Shown here in pieces: positions 11,180 to 21,812 of a stretch of DNA of 64,000 nucleotides. A program made the position numbers and the translations under genes. Each line of letters starts with the position of its first letter. Position 1 is the stretch's first letter. Under the pieces are notes generated by a model that was not told the DNA's origin, made no database searches, and was given only the letters and a program-made list of their open reading frames with translations. The stretch covers positions 149,847,701 through 149,911,700 of the forward strand of contig NC_084827.1 of NCBI RefSeq assembly GCF_033115175.1. Reading direction: 5' to 3'. This stretch comes from Lepus europaeus. Its lineage: Eukaryota; Chordata; Mammalia; Lagomorpha; Leporidae.

Positions 11180-11508
11180 AAAATATTTTATTTATTTGAA
11201 AGGCAGAGTTATAGAGAGGCAGAGGCAGAGAGAGAGAGAGAGAGAGAGAGACAGGGAAGGAGAGAGCGAGATCTATCTGCTGGCTCACTTCCCAGATGGC
11301 CACAATGGCTGGAGCTGCACTGATCCAAAGCCAGGAGCCAGGAGCTTCTTCTGGGTCACCCATGTGGGTGTAGGGGCCCAAGGACTTGGGCCATCCTCTA
11401 CTGCCTTCCCAGGTCATAGAAGTGGAACAGCCAGGACTTAAATTGGAGCCCATATGGGATGCCAGCACCGCAGGTGGCAGTTTTACCCGCTACGCCACAG
11501 CACTGACC
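11180..11508 (-). mobile_element. CSINE, older subfamily, full length
   Basis: Minus-strand C-element from ATTTTATTTATTTGAAAGGC through GGGGCCCAAGGACTTGGGCC to CCACAGCACTGACCC. It is the first of three alternately oriented CSINEs in 1.05 kb. Confidence 0.9.
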
Positions 11509-11509
11509 C

Positions 11510-11555
11510 TATTATTTCTCTCTCTCTCTCTCTTTTTTTTTTTTTTTTTTTTTTT
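11510..11555. repeat. (CT)n and T-run
   Basis: A short CT repeat followed by about 25 T, sitting between two CSINEs. It is probably residual tail sequence. Confidence 0.8.
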
Positions 11556-11567
11556 TAGTGTATTTTA

Positions 11568-11814
11568 GGGGCCGGTACTATGGGGTAGCTGGTAAAATTG
11601 CCACCTGCAGTGCAGGCATCCCAAATGGGCACCAGTTCAAATCCAGGCTGCTCTACTCTGGCCCACTCTCTGCTATGGCTTGGAAAGGCAGTGGAAGATA
11701 GCCCAAGTGTTTGGGCCCCTTTGCCCACGTGAGAGACCCAGAGAAGCTCCTGGCTTCAGATCAGCCCAGCTCTTGTCATTATGGCCACTTGGGGAGTGAA
11801 GCAATGGATGGAAG

Positions 11815-11852
<38 letters not shown>

Positions 11853-11895
11853 CTGCCTGTCATTCTGCCTTCCAAATAAATAAATAAATATTTAA
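11568..11895 (+). mobile_element. CSINE, older subfamily, full length
   Basis: Starts GGGGCCGGTACTATGGGG, includes CATCCCAAATGGGCACC and CTGCTATGGCTTGG, then a long CT tract and AAATAAATAAATAAATATTT. Its tail abuts the next antisense copy without a gap. Confidence 0.9.
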
Positions 11896-12225
11896 AATTA
11901 TATTTTATTTATTTGAGAGGTAGAGTGACAGGGAGGGAGAGACAGAGAAAGAGGTCTTCCATCCATTGCTTCACTCCCCAAATGGTCACAACAGCTGGGG
12001 CTGGATCAGGCTGAAGCCAGTAGCCAGGAACTCCATCTGGAGGTCGTACATGGGTGTCAGGGAACCAAATATTGGACCGTCTTCTGCTGCTTTCCCAGGT
12101 GCATTAGCAGGGAGCTGGATCAGAAGAGGAGCAGCCAGAACTTAAACCAGCTCTCTGACATAGGATGCTAGCATCACAGGCAGCTGCTTAATCTGCTGTG
12201 TCAAAACACCAAACCCCAGATTTTG
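11896..12225 (-). mobile_element. CSINE, older subfamily, tail-to-tail with the previous copy
   Basis: From ATATTTTATTTATTTGAGAGG to AAAACACCAAACCCC in minus orientation. Together with 11568-11895 it forms a near-contiguous inverted repeat about 330 bp per arm. Confidence 0.88.
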
Positions 12226-12474
12226 TGCTAATTGTAAGACTTGGCTAACCCTGGGACAGAGAGAGTCCCTACAAGGAAAGAAAAGCTCCAGATGCCAAAG
12301 CATTAGAATACAGAACATAAAAGACGTTAACACTTAAGGAGAATGTCAGAATGGACACAAAACATGTGACATAGGAAACTGATTTTGCTATGTGTCCATG
12401 AAATGGAGACATGCATCCAATAAAGGCAACTGGAGCCTGACAGAGCAGGCTCTATCCTCTATCCTCCTTGTATC

Positions 12475-12865
12475 AATCAGACTTTCACTGCTATAACAAG
12501 ACACCTGAGGCAGGCTAACTTTATAAAAAAAAAAAAAAGAGGTTTGTGATGGCTCAAGGTTCTGGAGGTGCAAGGGCCTCAACTCACGGCAGCCTTCTTG
12601 CTGGCAGAGTCCTGAGAATGGCACAGAGAATGACAAGCAAGACATGCGGAGTGCTTGTCTTTCTGTGTCTGTGTGGTCTCTCTGCCTCTCTTTACAAAGC
12701 CAGCAGGATTCAGTCTCAGCAACTCCACTCTCACAATCGAATCCAGTCTAAAGACTTCCCTAAGGCTCCAACTATCAACATCATAACTGGATTAAGTTTT
12801 CAACCTCTTAGGATCAATAACATAAGACTTTGGAGACTAAGCTCCCACATGAGTCCAGGGTCACA
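12475..12865 (+). mobile_element. old interspersed repeat, family uncertain
   Basis: Follows the widespread mammalian repeat pattern of (CTGC)TATAACAAGACACCTGAGG, CTCAAGGTTCTGGAGG, and later CTAAGGCTCCAACTATCAAC and TAACATAAGACTTTGG. At least four other diverged copies of this unit occur in the window. I do not trust my memory for the family name. Confidence 0.5.
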
Positions 12866-13035
12866 AGTATTCAAAAAATAGCACTCCCATAGATTAGGTG
12901 TTATTCAAATGCTGGATTAAATATTGGAAGGACAAAAAACAATGTACACCCAAACAGCTATCAGCTGGTGAATGGATAAACAAAATGCAGTCTATCCACA
13001 CAGTGGACTATTGTTCAGCAGTAAAAAGGAATGAA

Positions 13036-13380
13036 GGGGCTGGTGCTGTAGTGTAGTGGGTAAAGTCGCTGCCTGCAGGGCCAGCATCCTATATGGGCAC
13101 TGGTTCGAGTCCCGACTGCTCCACTTCTGATCCAGCTCTCTGCTATGGCCTGGAAAAGCAGTAGAAGATGGCCAAAGTCCTTGGGCCTGGGTACCCACAT
13201 GGGAGACCCAGAAGAGGCTCCTGCCTCCTTTGGATTGGCACAGCTCCAGCTGTTGCAGCCATCTGGGGAGTGAACCAGCGGATGGAAGACCGACCTCTCT
13301 CTCTCTCTGCCTCTGCCTCCCTGTAACTCTGCCTTTCAAATAAAATAAATAAATCTTTTTTTTTAAAAAAAAAAAAAAAA
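13036..13380 (+). mobile_element. CSINE inserted into the L1M relic
   Basis: Starts GGGGCTGGTGCTGTAGTG, contains CATCCTATATGGGCACTGG, and ends AAATAAATAAATC plus an A/T tail. It interrupts the L1 text between AAAAAGGAATGAA and AGGAAAGAAGTACTG. Confidence 0.9.
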
Positions 13381-13659
13381 AGGAAAGAAGTACTGATACC
13401 TGCTACAACATGAATGAACCTTGAAGATCTCATGCTAGGTGAGAAAAAAAGGCACAAAAAGTCACATTGTATAATTCCATTGTTATGAAATATCTAGCAT
13501 AAGCAAATCCATGGAAACAGAAAGTAGATTAGTGGCTGCAAAGGGACTGAAAGGAAGGGGGAATGGGACCCATTTTGCTAATGAGGACAAAGTTTCTTTT
13601 TGGCATAATGAAAGTTCTAAGTTTAATGATGGTTATGATGATAAATTCTAAGAATACAC

Positions 13660-13955
13660 TTTTTATTTAGTAGTTCTACGACTGGCAGAGATCTTCCATC
13701 CACTGGTTCACTCCTCAAAAGCTTACAACAGCTAGGACTGGGACTGGGCCACTTGACTCCAGGAGCCCAGAACTCCGTCCAGGTCCCCCACTTGGGTAGC
13801 AAGAACCTAAGTACTTGAGTCATCACTGCTACCTCCCAGAATGTGAATTAGCAAGAAGCTGCATTGGAAGCAGAGCCAGGGCTCAAACCCAGACACTCTA
13901 ATATTGGATGGAGGCATCCCAAACAGAGCCTTAACTGCTGCACCAAACGCTCACT
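13660..13955 (-). mobile_element. CSINE, old copy, inserted near the L1M 3' end
   Basis: Minus-strand landmarks GATCTTCCATCCACTGGTTC, CCTAAGTACTTGAGTCATC and AACTGCTGCACCAAACGC are seen. L1 3' UTR sequence continues after it. Confidence 0.78.
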
Positions 13956-14211
13956 CCTATATAAATATTTTTAATGCTCTCAATTGCTTACTTTAAAAGG
14001 GCAAACTTTATGATATGAATGGTATCTTGATACCTGTTGTAAAACTAATGGGCTGCCTCCTGCAGAACAGAGTGATGAACATATAGAGAAACTAAGGAAA
14101 ATAGCAGGGCTCAGGGCAGACATTCAGCCCAGCAGGAAGGTAAGGCTGGCAAGTCCTCCCCCAATGCCTTGGCCGCACTCTGGCTTGGTTCAATGTTTTC
14201 CATGATAAGCC

Positions 14212-14796
14212 ATTTATTACCATGGTCCCTCTTATCTAAGGAAGATTTACGTTCCAATACCCCCAGTGAATGCCAAAACTGTGTTAGTACCAAACCCAAT
14301 GTATACCTTTGACAAAGTTTTGTTTATAAATTAGGCAAAGTAAGAGACTACCCACAATAACAAATCATAAAACCGAATAATTATAATAATATACTGTCAC
14401 GAAAATTCTGTGACTGGTCTCTCTCTAACATCTTATTGCATTGTGCTCACCTTCTCTTCGGGGTGTCCAAGTGGCCTACATCACTGGCCCTGCACTTTGG
14501 GGTCATAATTAAGTAAAGCAAGGGTTTCTTGAACACAGCACTATGGTACACACAGTGGATTGATAACACACACAGCCGCTAAGTGACTAACAGGAAGGTA
14601 GTATATACAGTGTGGATGCACTCAACAAAGATGATTCAGGGCAGGACAAAAGGGGCAGGTGAGAGATTTTACCGTGCTACTCAGAATGGCATGCAACGTA
14701 AAACTCAACGGTTCATTTGTTTTTGGAGCACAGTTCACTGTGGGTAACTGAAACTGTGGAAAGTGAAATCACAGATAAAAGGCAATGACTGCACTT
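14212..14796. mobile_element. Tigger-like (TcMar) DNA transposon relic
   Basis: The two ends form a diverged inverted repeat. The left end reads TATCTAAGGAAGATTTACGTTC. The right end reads GTGGGTAACTGAAACTGTGG, then AAAGTGAAATCACAGATAA. The interior holds GCATTGTGCTCACCTTCTC, seen in non-autonomous Tigger elements. The family call is from memory; the exact subfamily is not resolved. Confidence 0.6.
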
Positions 14797-14984
14797 TGAG
14801 CCTGGAAGGCCTTTGATCATCTGGAGTTCCCTGCAAACACACTGCTGGTCCTGCGGAAGTTATGAGACAGTCATCTGTCCTGCACTGGAAACCCGGAAGA
14901 AGCAGCTACGGTGTGTCTGGGTTCAAATGTTACTGCATTTACAGGAGAAAACGCAGAGACCGGAGACACAGCTCAGCCTTCAGC

Positions 14985-15035
<51 letters not shown>

Positions 15036-15703
15036 CAGAGAGGGAGGGAGAGAGGGAGACGGAGATGCTCAAGTCCAACTGACAACAGGTGAGAGTAGGC
15101 AAAAGATAGAGTATGTCCCCAGCCAGGAAAGAGCCAAGGGCATGGACTTAGAAGGGAGGGGGCTCTTCAAGTGAGGACCTGGAGGCCAGTGGTGGGGAGG
15201 GACAAGCCTCCATCCACACCCCACACCAAGAACCCAAATCTCTCTTCTTCACCACATCATTTTCCCTGATGCAACAGGGCATGGACTGGACAAATACCTG
15301 AAGATGTTTAAGGTGAAAAATAGAGCAGGGCCCAATGTGACAGAAAGTGGCAGGCAAGCATCATAGGCCAAGGGGCAGGCCAGGGCCCACCTGGCTCTCA
15401 CAGCCAGGGAGGGAGGGATAAGCTGAGATTCTCCCCTACCCTAGGTTCTGCACAAACTGAAACCAAACGATGTAAATAGAGGGGCCAGCCCCGCTCACCT
15501 TTGCATATGGAGGTGCAATGAGTCACCTGTTCATGACACGTAAATTGCCTGCCATTCTCTCCTTCCCTCCTCCTGCCATAAGCATTACTGACAGTCACCT
15601 GACACAGGCCTGAACCAGGCGCTGAGCACATGGAGCGATTAAGACTAAGCCCCTGACTGGAGTGGTAAGATAATTACATCCTGAGCTCGAAGGAAAACCA
15701 GAG
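14797..15703. other. unique sequence with a compound microsatellite
   Basis: Non-repetitive except for the TG/AG microsatellite at 14987-15060. Open frames overlapping the microsatellite are low complexity and not credible genes. Confidence 0.45.
14987..15060. repeat. compound microsatellite (TG)n(AG)n
   Basis: About nine TG units are followed by about sixteen AG units, then an AGGGAGGG-rich end. This is a clean two-part dinucleotide repeat likely to be length-polymorphic. Confidence 0.95.
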
Positions 15704-16015
15704 GGATAGGCATTGTGGCACAGTGGGTCAAGCCACTGCTTGTGGTGCCTGCATCCCATATCAGAGTGCCAATTCCAGTCCTGCCTACCATGTTTCCAAT
15801 CCAGCTTCCTACTAACGCACCTGGGAGGCAGCAGATGATGGCTCAAGTATTTGAATCCCTCTCACCTATGTGGGAGAACAGGATGGAGTTGCTGGCTCCT
15901 GGGTCTGGCCCAGCCCAGCCCTGACTTTTGCAGGCATTTAGGGAGTAAACCAGTGGATGAAAGCTACTTCGCTCTCTCTGACACTCTGTCTTCCAAATAG
16001 ATGAAAAATAAATTT
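15704..16015 (+). mobile_element. CSINE, old copy
   Basis: From GGGATAGGCATTGTGGCAC through GCATCCCATATCAGAGTGCC and CTCAAGTATTTGAATCCC to CAAATAGATGAAAAATAAAT. The CAGAGTGCC variant marks an older subfamily seen several times in the window. Confidence 0.85.
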
Positions 16016-16479
16016 AAAACACATTAAAAAGTACAAGAAGAAAGCAGGAGAGGCTCATCCTGTGGTCCTTGCCTGAGAAAGGCATTCTCCTTTCAGACTC
16101 ACAGGGGCCGCCCTAACCCACGCTGAGGATGGGGTATCAACAGTGTCACCCCTCCTATCCTGTGAGGCGATGCTACCTCACAGCCCTGGAGAGAAAGGAT
16201 GGAGGTGCGGGGCTAGGGGGCAGGGAGGAAGGCTGGAGATGCCACTGTGTGGAGAAGTGGGAAAAGTCGTGCTCAAGAGATTTGCACCCTGGAAGACGTG
16301 CAGGAGCACACCTTGCTGGGCCTCCATCACTCTCCTCATCCACTGCATCTGGGCGGAGCCTTTCTCAAGCTCCCAGGTGTCCTGTGCAGATGCTGCCAGG
16401 CAGGTGGGCAGCTTTTATGGGTCCCTACTCTAGATAAACTATGCCACCTGCTTCCCCAGGTGCCCTGAGAAGATGGGTC
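16016..16479. other. unique sequence
   Basis: GC-moderate sequence with overlapping open frames in three phases (about 16129-16468) and no recognisable domain. No repeat is seen. Confidence 0.35.
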
Positions 16480-16512
16480 ACCTGACACACACACACACAC
16501 ACACACACACCA
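16480..16512. repeat. (CA)n microsatellite
   Basis: An uninterrupted CA dinucleotide run of about 14 units. Confidence 0.95.
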
Positions 16513-16596
16513 CAGAGTTCCAAAGGGAGCGGCTCAGGGTCAAGAGTTGGGGCAAAAAGTAAAGACTGGTGATCCCACTGACAAACCGAAGTGGTT

Positions 16597-16790
16597 GAAA
16601 AATCATGGCAGCTAACCTTTATTTACCAAGCACTTGCTATGTGCTGAGCCCATTCTAAACACTTACTGATTGATAGCTTCGGGAGGGGGTTCTGAGTATC
16701 CCCAACTCCTATGGACAGGGAAATGGACAGCAGCTAGTGGGTGCCAGGTTGCAAGTCCTGCTCAAGTGCTCTCGCCCTGACCCCTGCACC
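16597..16790 (-). mobile_element. MIR SINE relic
   Basis: GCTAACCTTTATTTACCAAG, then CACTTGCTATGTGCTGAGCC and CATTCTAAACACTTACTGA, is the reverse complement of the MIR 3' end. Traces of the core (GGGAAATGGACAGCAGCTAG) follow. Confidence 0.75.
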
Positions 16791-16924
16791 TGCTTTTGCT
16801 AAAGGCAACCGAGCCAGGAACAAGGCAACTGGTTACACTTGTCCTCAGGATTCCTCTGGCCAGCACTCTAGGTAAGCACATCAACTCTGCAAGCTCATCC
16901 GTTTGAGGAAACAAGAGGTGGATG

Positions 16925-17200
16925 AGGAAGAGCATTCGTTTGCTGTGGCTGACATGGCAGAGGCCCACGAGTTGAGTGGCTTCAACAACAGAAGTCTATT
17001 GTATCACAGTTCCACAGGTTCCCCTCAGGTCTGGAGACCAAGGTGTCACCAAGGCCCATTCTGTTGGTGTGAGTGGGAATCTCTTCCATGCCTCTCTTCT
17101 GGCTTTTGATGGCTGGCTGATGGCAATCCTTGGCATTCCTGGTAGACACACCATGGTGATCTCCCCTGAATGTTCACAGAGAGACCTCTGACAAAGACTC
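16925..17200 (+). mobile_element. old interspersed repeat, family uncertain (second copy)
   Basis: GAGTGGCTTCAACAACAGAA, TTGTATCACAGTTCCACAGG and CAAGGTGTCACCAAGG follow the same ancient repeat as 12475-12865 and 33922-34250. The 3' half is missing. Confidence 0.5.
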
Positions 17201-17204
17201 CCTG

Positions 17205-18375
17205 CTTGGCCACACTTTTTTTTAACCCAAAGAAACTTTTTATTTAAGGAATGCAGACTTCATGCATTTCATATGTTCAACTTTAGGACTTGATTCTTCC
17301 AATCATACCCACCCTCCACCCACTCTTCCACCCTTTCTCTTCCTCCTTCTCCCATCCCAAGTCTCATTCTCCACTAAGATCTATTTTCGATTAACTTTAC
17401 ACAGAGAAGACCAACTATATACTAAGTAAAGAGTTCAGGGGCTGGCACTGTGGTGCAGCAGGTAAAGCTTCTGCTTGCAATGCTGCATCCCATATGGACA
17501 CCAGTTCAAGTTCCAGCTTCCAATCCAGCTCTCTGTCATGGCCTGGGAAAGCAGTAGAAGATGGCTCAAGTCCTTGGGCCCCTGCACCCATGTGGGAGAC
17601 CCAGAAGAAGCTCCTGGCTCCTGACTTCAGGTCAGCACAGTTCCAGCCATTGAGACTAACTGTGGAGTGAACCAGCAGATGAAAGACCAACCTCTCTCTC
17701 TACCTCTGCCTCTCTGTAACTCTGCCCTTCAAATAAATAAACAAATCTTAAGAAAAAAAAAGAGTTTAACAATTTGCGTGGAAAAAAAACAAAAAACTGT
17801 TCCTCAACAGTACAGACAAGGGCTATTCAAAGTCATTGCATCTTGATGTTAATTTCACTTTTTTTGTTTTTTTAGAAACTCAGTTAACTTTAAAGAAGCA
17901 CCCAAGAATGATACATCTTTTGCAACCACTTAGACATAATTATAATACAACTCTTTGAGGACAGAAGTCCTGCATGGGAAGTTAGTGCACAGTGACTTTT
18001 GTTGCTAATTTAACAACACTCTTATGTATGATGTCAGTGATCACCCAAGGCTCTTGACATAAGCTGCCTAGGCTATGGAAGCCTTTTGAATCCAAAAACT
18101 CCATCAGTATTTAGACAAGGCCATAAGCAAAGTGGAAGTTCTCTTTTCCCTTCAGAGAAAAGTACCTCCTTCTTTGATGACCACTTCTTTCCACTGGGGT
18201 CTCACCCACCGAGGTCCTTCATGTAGGACATTTTTTGCCATAGTGTCTTGGCTTTCCATCCCTGCAATGCTCTTGTGGACTTTGCAGCCAGATCAGAATG
18301 CTTTACGGGCTGATTCTGAGGTAAGAGTGCTATTTAAAGCAACTGTCATTCTATGAGTCTGCTTTGTGGACTGCT
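17205..18375 (-). mobile_element. rabbit-type L1 3' end, antisense, carrying a CSINE
   Basis: Read on the minus strand this ends with a GA-rich polypurine stretch (rc of CTTTCTCTTCCTCCTTCTCCC), GTTGAAC and an AT-rich tail (the T-run at 17213), typical of an L1 3' UTR. A long internal stretch matches 51675-52445 almost base for base (for example TGATACATCTTTTGCAACCA), so both are copies of one lagomorph L1 3' UTR. Similarity may continue to about 18545. Confidence 0.75.
17438..17758 (+). mobile_element. CSINE inserted into the L1 3' UTR, with TSD
   Basis: Starts GGGGCTGGCACTGTGGTG and ends AAATAAATAAACAAATC plus an A tail. The flanks AAAGAGTTCA (17428-17437) and AAAGAGTTTA (17759-17768) are the target duplication. 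The L1 copy at 51675-52445 preserves the empty site. Confidence 0.93.
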
Positions 18376-18546
18376 TTCCATGTTGGAGCATTCACTCCTT
18401 TTTAATTTTATCTATTATTATTATCAGATCATTAATCCTATCCATATGATCACTTTAACGCTTCAGATGGTATTTTTACCATCCAGCTTAAGGGGATTTG
18501 TGGTCCCACAGCAAGTTTTTAAACTGTACCCTTAGAAGTAAGTCTA

Positions 18547-18890
18547 GGGGCCGGCTCCATGACTCACTGGGTTAATCCTCCACCTGCAGCACCAGCATTC
18601 CATATGGGCACCGGGTTCTAGTCCTGGCTGCTCCTCTTCCAGTCCAGCTCTCTGCTGTGGCCCAGGAAGGCAGTGGAGGATGGCCCAAGTGCTTGGGCGC
18701 CTGTACCCGCATGGGAGACCAGGAGGAGGCACCTGGATCCTGGCTTTGGATCAACATAGTTCCGGCCGTGGCAGCCATTTGGGGAGTGAACCAACGGAAA
18801 AAAAAAATGGAAGACCTTTCTCTCTGTCTCTCTCTCTCACTGTCTGTAACTCTACCTGTCAAATAAATAAATAAAATCTTAAAAAAAAAA
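18547..18890 (+). mobile_element. CSINE, intermediate subfamily, full length, with TSD
   Basis: Head GGGGCCGGCTCCATGACTC with B box GGTTCTAGTCC, a body close to the young type and an AAATAAATAAATAAAATC tail. The duplication AGAAGTAAGTCYA lies at 18534-18546 and 18891-18903. Confidence 0.93.
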
Positions 18891-18903
18891 AGAAGTAAGT
18901 CCA

Positions 18904-19435
18904 TAGGAATGGATGCAGAACTATACAGCTTGATAATTACAAACTTCATATACTTCATAATTACAACTTTAGGAACACGGAGATTCTTCCTACCATTTGG
19001 TCAAACTTTAGTTAGGCTCCTGAACCTGTTCCCTGGCCTATCTTTATTTCCTTGTAAAAACGAAGTTTTAGCAAGATCCCTGCTAAGTCAGTTTAGCAAA
19101 AGCTTTATACCCTCATTAACTGATCAGGCTCCTTATCCTCCATCCCCCCAGGGGCTGTCGGATCACCCCCAGCCTGGCCTGTCTTCAGCAAGAATCCTGC
19201 TAGGTCAGTTTAGCCAGATCCCCTCACCCCTCTTACTGATTTTCCACTCCCAGGCCCCCACCATGCCCCTTAACTGTTAAGTCCCCACTTGTCTATGCTG
19301 TATATGGAGGTGAACCCACTCCCCCCCCCCATTTCAAGACCCTGTTGCAGTGGCCCCTGTACCAATAACAATGGGCATATCTGAATAAAAACTTCCTTAC
19401 TGTTTCTTAGCAGCTGTCATTGAGTAATATTTTAA
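18904..19435 (+). mobile_element. candidate LTR-like sequence
   Basis: The segment ends in GAATAAAAACTTCCTTACTG and TTCTTAGCAGCTGTCATTG, which resembles the poly(A) region of an old endogenous retroviral LTR. It also holds an internal imprecise repeat (GCAAGATCCCTGCTAAGTCAG near 19073 and GCAAGAATCCTGCTAGGTCAG near 19189). No second LTR is seen. The call is tentative. Confidence 0.3.
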
Positions 19436-19484
19436 TATCTCTTTCTCTGTGTGTCTGTTGTATGTCCAAATTTTACATTTTTTA

Positions 19485-19645
19485 CAAGAGCACCAGTCAT
19501 ACTGTATTAGGGGCTCACCTTAAATAATCACATCTGTAATAATCTTATTCCCAAATCAGGTAACATTTGAAGGCACTGAGAATTAGGACTTCAACATATG
19601 AACTGTGGGGGTGAGGGTGGGGCACAATTTAACTCATAAAAAGAA
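19485..19645 (+). mobile_element. old interspersed repeat, family uncertain (3' piece)
   Basis: AGAGCACCAGTCATACTGTA, TTAGGACTTCAACATATGAA and GGGGCACAATTTAACTCATA are the conserved 3' landmarks of the same ancient repeat as the 12475 and 33922 copies. Confidence 0.55.
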
Positions 19646-20459
19646 GCAAAATCTTCCTGGAACTGACTACAAATGAATGCATCCTAATGACTTCCTTGCT
19701 GTATACATGACTGTACACATGACTTTGAAAGCCATCACTATGATGTAGAATTTAGTTATGGAAAAGTAGGAGTATACGTTGTTAAGGGATTTCTTATGAT
19801 GAGAATTCTCTGTTTTTCCTAACACTTCACTTCAACTTTAATGTTTCTCTTTTGTATTCACCAACCATCCAATTTTAAAGCAGAAACAGCAAATCAGGTG
19901 AAAGCAGTCTCTGGCACCTGCCACTGCCCAGGTGTGTGAACCTCTCTTCTTTGAACAGTATTTGAATAAAGCTGTGCTCATTTGTGGAGAGCAAGTGTGA
20001 ATTAGAGAAGATGGCTATGAAGACTCCTCTGAATGAACGTCTAAGAAGTACAGGAAGCAATGTTCTGTCTTGAGCCACCTGGGAGAGACATAGTAATGCA
20101 CTGATTTCATTATTACAGATTTTCTGCCTCTCTCCATCCTTCAGTGTGGGATGAGCAAACACAGAAAGATGCTGTATCTGACTCCTGCAGGGGTTCCCCC
20201 AGCGAGGGGAGTACAGACCTTCTGTAGGTAGAGAACGCAGTGTCCTAATAAATTGGAGGACAAGTCCAGTGAGGGCGTTCTACATAAAACACTTGTTTAG
20301 AGAAGGGATGATGAAGAGGTTTGGGCTCCAGCCCTAGCTATGAGTAACTCAGCCATTCTTCCCTCTGTGCAATGATTACTGGACTCCTAAGATGTACTTA
20401 TCGCAACAAGTACTTCTAGTAATTCTAGCAATGAGCTAGAAAGTCAGATCTATTCTTAA
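19646..20459. other. unique sequence
   Basis: No repeat or convincing exon is seen. A 95-codon minus-strand frame (19875-20162) has no family resemblance. Confidence 0.35.
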
Positions 20460-20461
20460 AT

Positions 20462-20860
20462 TTTTTTTTTTCAATTTATTTGAAAGGCAAGGAAAAAAGG
20501 CACACAGAGAGAAACCTTCTGTCGGCTGGGAGATTCACTTCCCCAAATGCCCACAACAGCCAGGACTTGGCCAAGCCAAAGCCAGGAACTGGGAGCTCAA
20601 TCTAAGTCTCCCACATGGGTGACAAAGACTGACATGGATATTCTGGCTTCTGGCTTCAGCCTTACTCCACCCTGGCTGTTGCAGGCATTTGGAGCATGAA
20701 CCAGTAGATCTTTTCTCTGTCTCCGTCTCTGTCTCTGTTTCTGTCTCTCTCTCTCCTCTCTCTCTCTCTCTCCCCCCTCTCTCCCCTCTCTCCCCTCTTT
20801 CCCCTCTATCTTTCCTCTCTCTATATGCCTTTCCAAAAAAGAAAAAGAAAATAAATAATT
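20462..20860. mobile_element. palindromic CSINE pair (two inverted halves)
   Basis: Bases 20462-20640 read as the 3' half of a minus-strand CSINE (T tail, CACTTCCCCAAATGCCCACA, CTAAGTCTCCCACATGGGTG). From about 20628 onward the text turns into the 3' half of a plus-strand CSINE (CTGGCTTCTGGCTTCAGCC, GCTGTTGCAGGCATTTGG, CT tract, A tail). Both heads are missing, so the unit is an inverted repeat with arms of roughly 180-220 bases. Confidence 0.75.
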
Positions 20861-20877
20861 GTAAAAGACTTATTCTT

Positions 20878-21201
20878 TAAAAATTTTTTAAAGCTATTTT
20901 AAAGGCAGAGTTACAGAGAGAGGAGAGACACAGAAAGAGATCTTCCAATCACTGCTTCAGTTCCCAAATGGCTGCAAAAACCAGAAATGGGCCAGGCTGA
21001 AGCTAGGAGCCAGGAACTCCATATGGGTCTCCCACATGGGTGGCAGGGGCCCAAATACTTGGGCCATCTTCTGCTGCTTTCCCAGGGATATTAGTTGGGA
21101 GCTGGATGGGAAGAGGAGTAGCTAGAATACAAATTGGCACTCCAATATGAGACGTTGATGTCATAAGCATGGCCTAACCAACCATACCAGAAAGCTGGCC
21201 C

Positions 21202-21202
<1 letters not shown>
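20878..21202 (-). mobile_element. CSINE, older subfamily
   Basis: From AAAGGCAGAGTTACAGAGAG to AGAAAGCTGGCCCCC in minus orientation, with CTCCCACATGGGTGGCAGGG inside. Confidence 0.85.
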
Positions 21203-21237
<35 letters not shown>

Positions 21238-21495
21238 TCCAACCACTGGTTCATTCCCCAGATGGCCTCAGCTGTCTAGTGCTCAGCCAGGCTGAGCTAG
21301 GGTCCAGGAGCTTCTTCTGGGTCGCCTCTGTGGGTGCAGAGGCCTAATGACTTGGGCCATCTTCTGCTGCTTTCCCAGGTGCATTAGCAGGGAGCTGGAT
21401 CAGAAGTGGAGCAGCCGGGACTCAAACAAGTGCATAAATGGGATGACTGCACTGTGGATGGCAGTTTAACCCACTGTGCCACAGCACCAGCCCCC
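21203..21495 (-). mobile_element. CSINE joined in tandem at its GA tract
   Basis: Begins with a (GA)n run of about 13 units directly after the head of the previous copy, so its tail is missing or was lost. The body includes GATCTTCCAACCACTGGTTC and ends CACAGCACCAGCCCCC. Confidence 0.82.
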
Positions 21496-21534
21496 CTTCC
21501 TTTGTTCTTATCTTTGGTGCTTTTTGTCCTTTTG

Positions 21535-21812
21535 TAAAAAGTTTTTGTTTGCTTGGGACACAGAGATAGACAGCAAGCCAGCTCCCATCCTCTGGTTCAC
21601 TCCCCAATGCCTGCAACACCTGGGGCTAGGTTAGGTTAAAGCTGTGAGCTGACTGAGTCCTCCATGTGGATACCAGGGACCCAACTACTTGAGCCATTAT
21701 CATTGCCTCCAGGGCGCTCATTAGCAGGAAGCTGGAATGGGAGCAGAGCCAGGACTCCAACATGGAATGCGGTGCCCCAAAAGGTGTCTTACACACAAGG
21801 CCAAACACCCGC
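21535..21812 (-). mobile_element. CSINE, old diverged copy
   Basis: Minus-strand landmarks TCTGGTTCACTCCCCAATGC, GGGACCCAACTACTTGAGCC and CATTAGCAGGAAGCTGG. It is the third antisense copy in a row. Confidence 0.75.

Larger units (their letters stand above)
12925..14060 (+). mobile_element. L1M-type LINE 3' region, split by two CSINEs
   Basis: The L1 ORF2 tail motif is seen at 12960-13035 (GGTGAATGGATAAACAAAATG). It resumes after the first CSINE with ATGAATGAACCTTGAAGAT, AAATCCATGGAAACAGAAAG and GTAGATTAGTGGCTGCAAAG, and ends near 14045 with GCAAACTTTATGATATGAAT. Reading frames are broken throughout. Confidence 0.8.
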
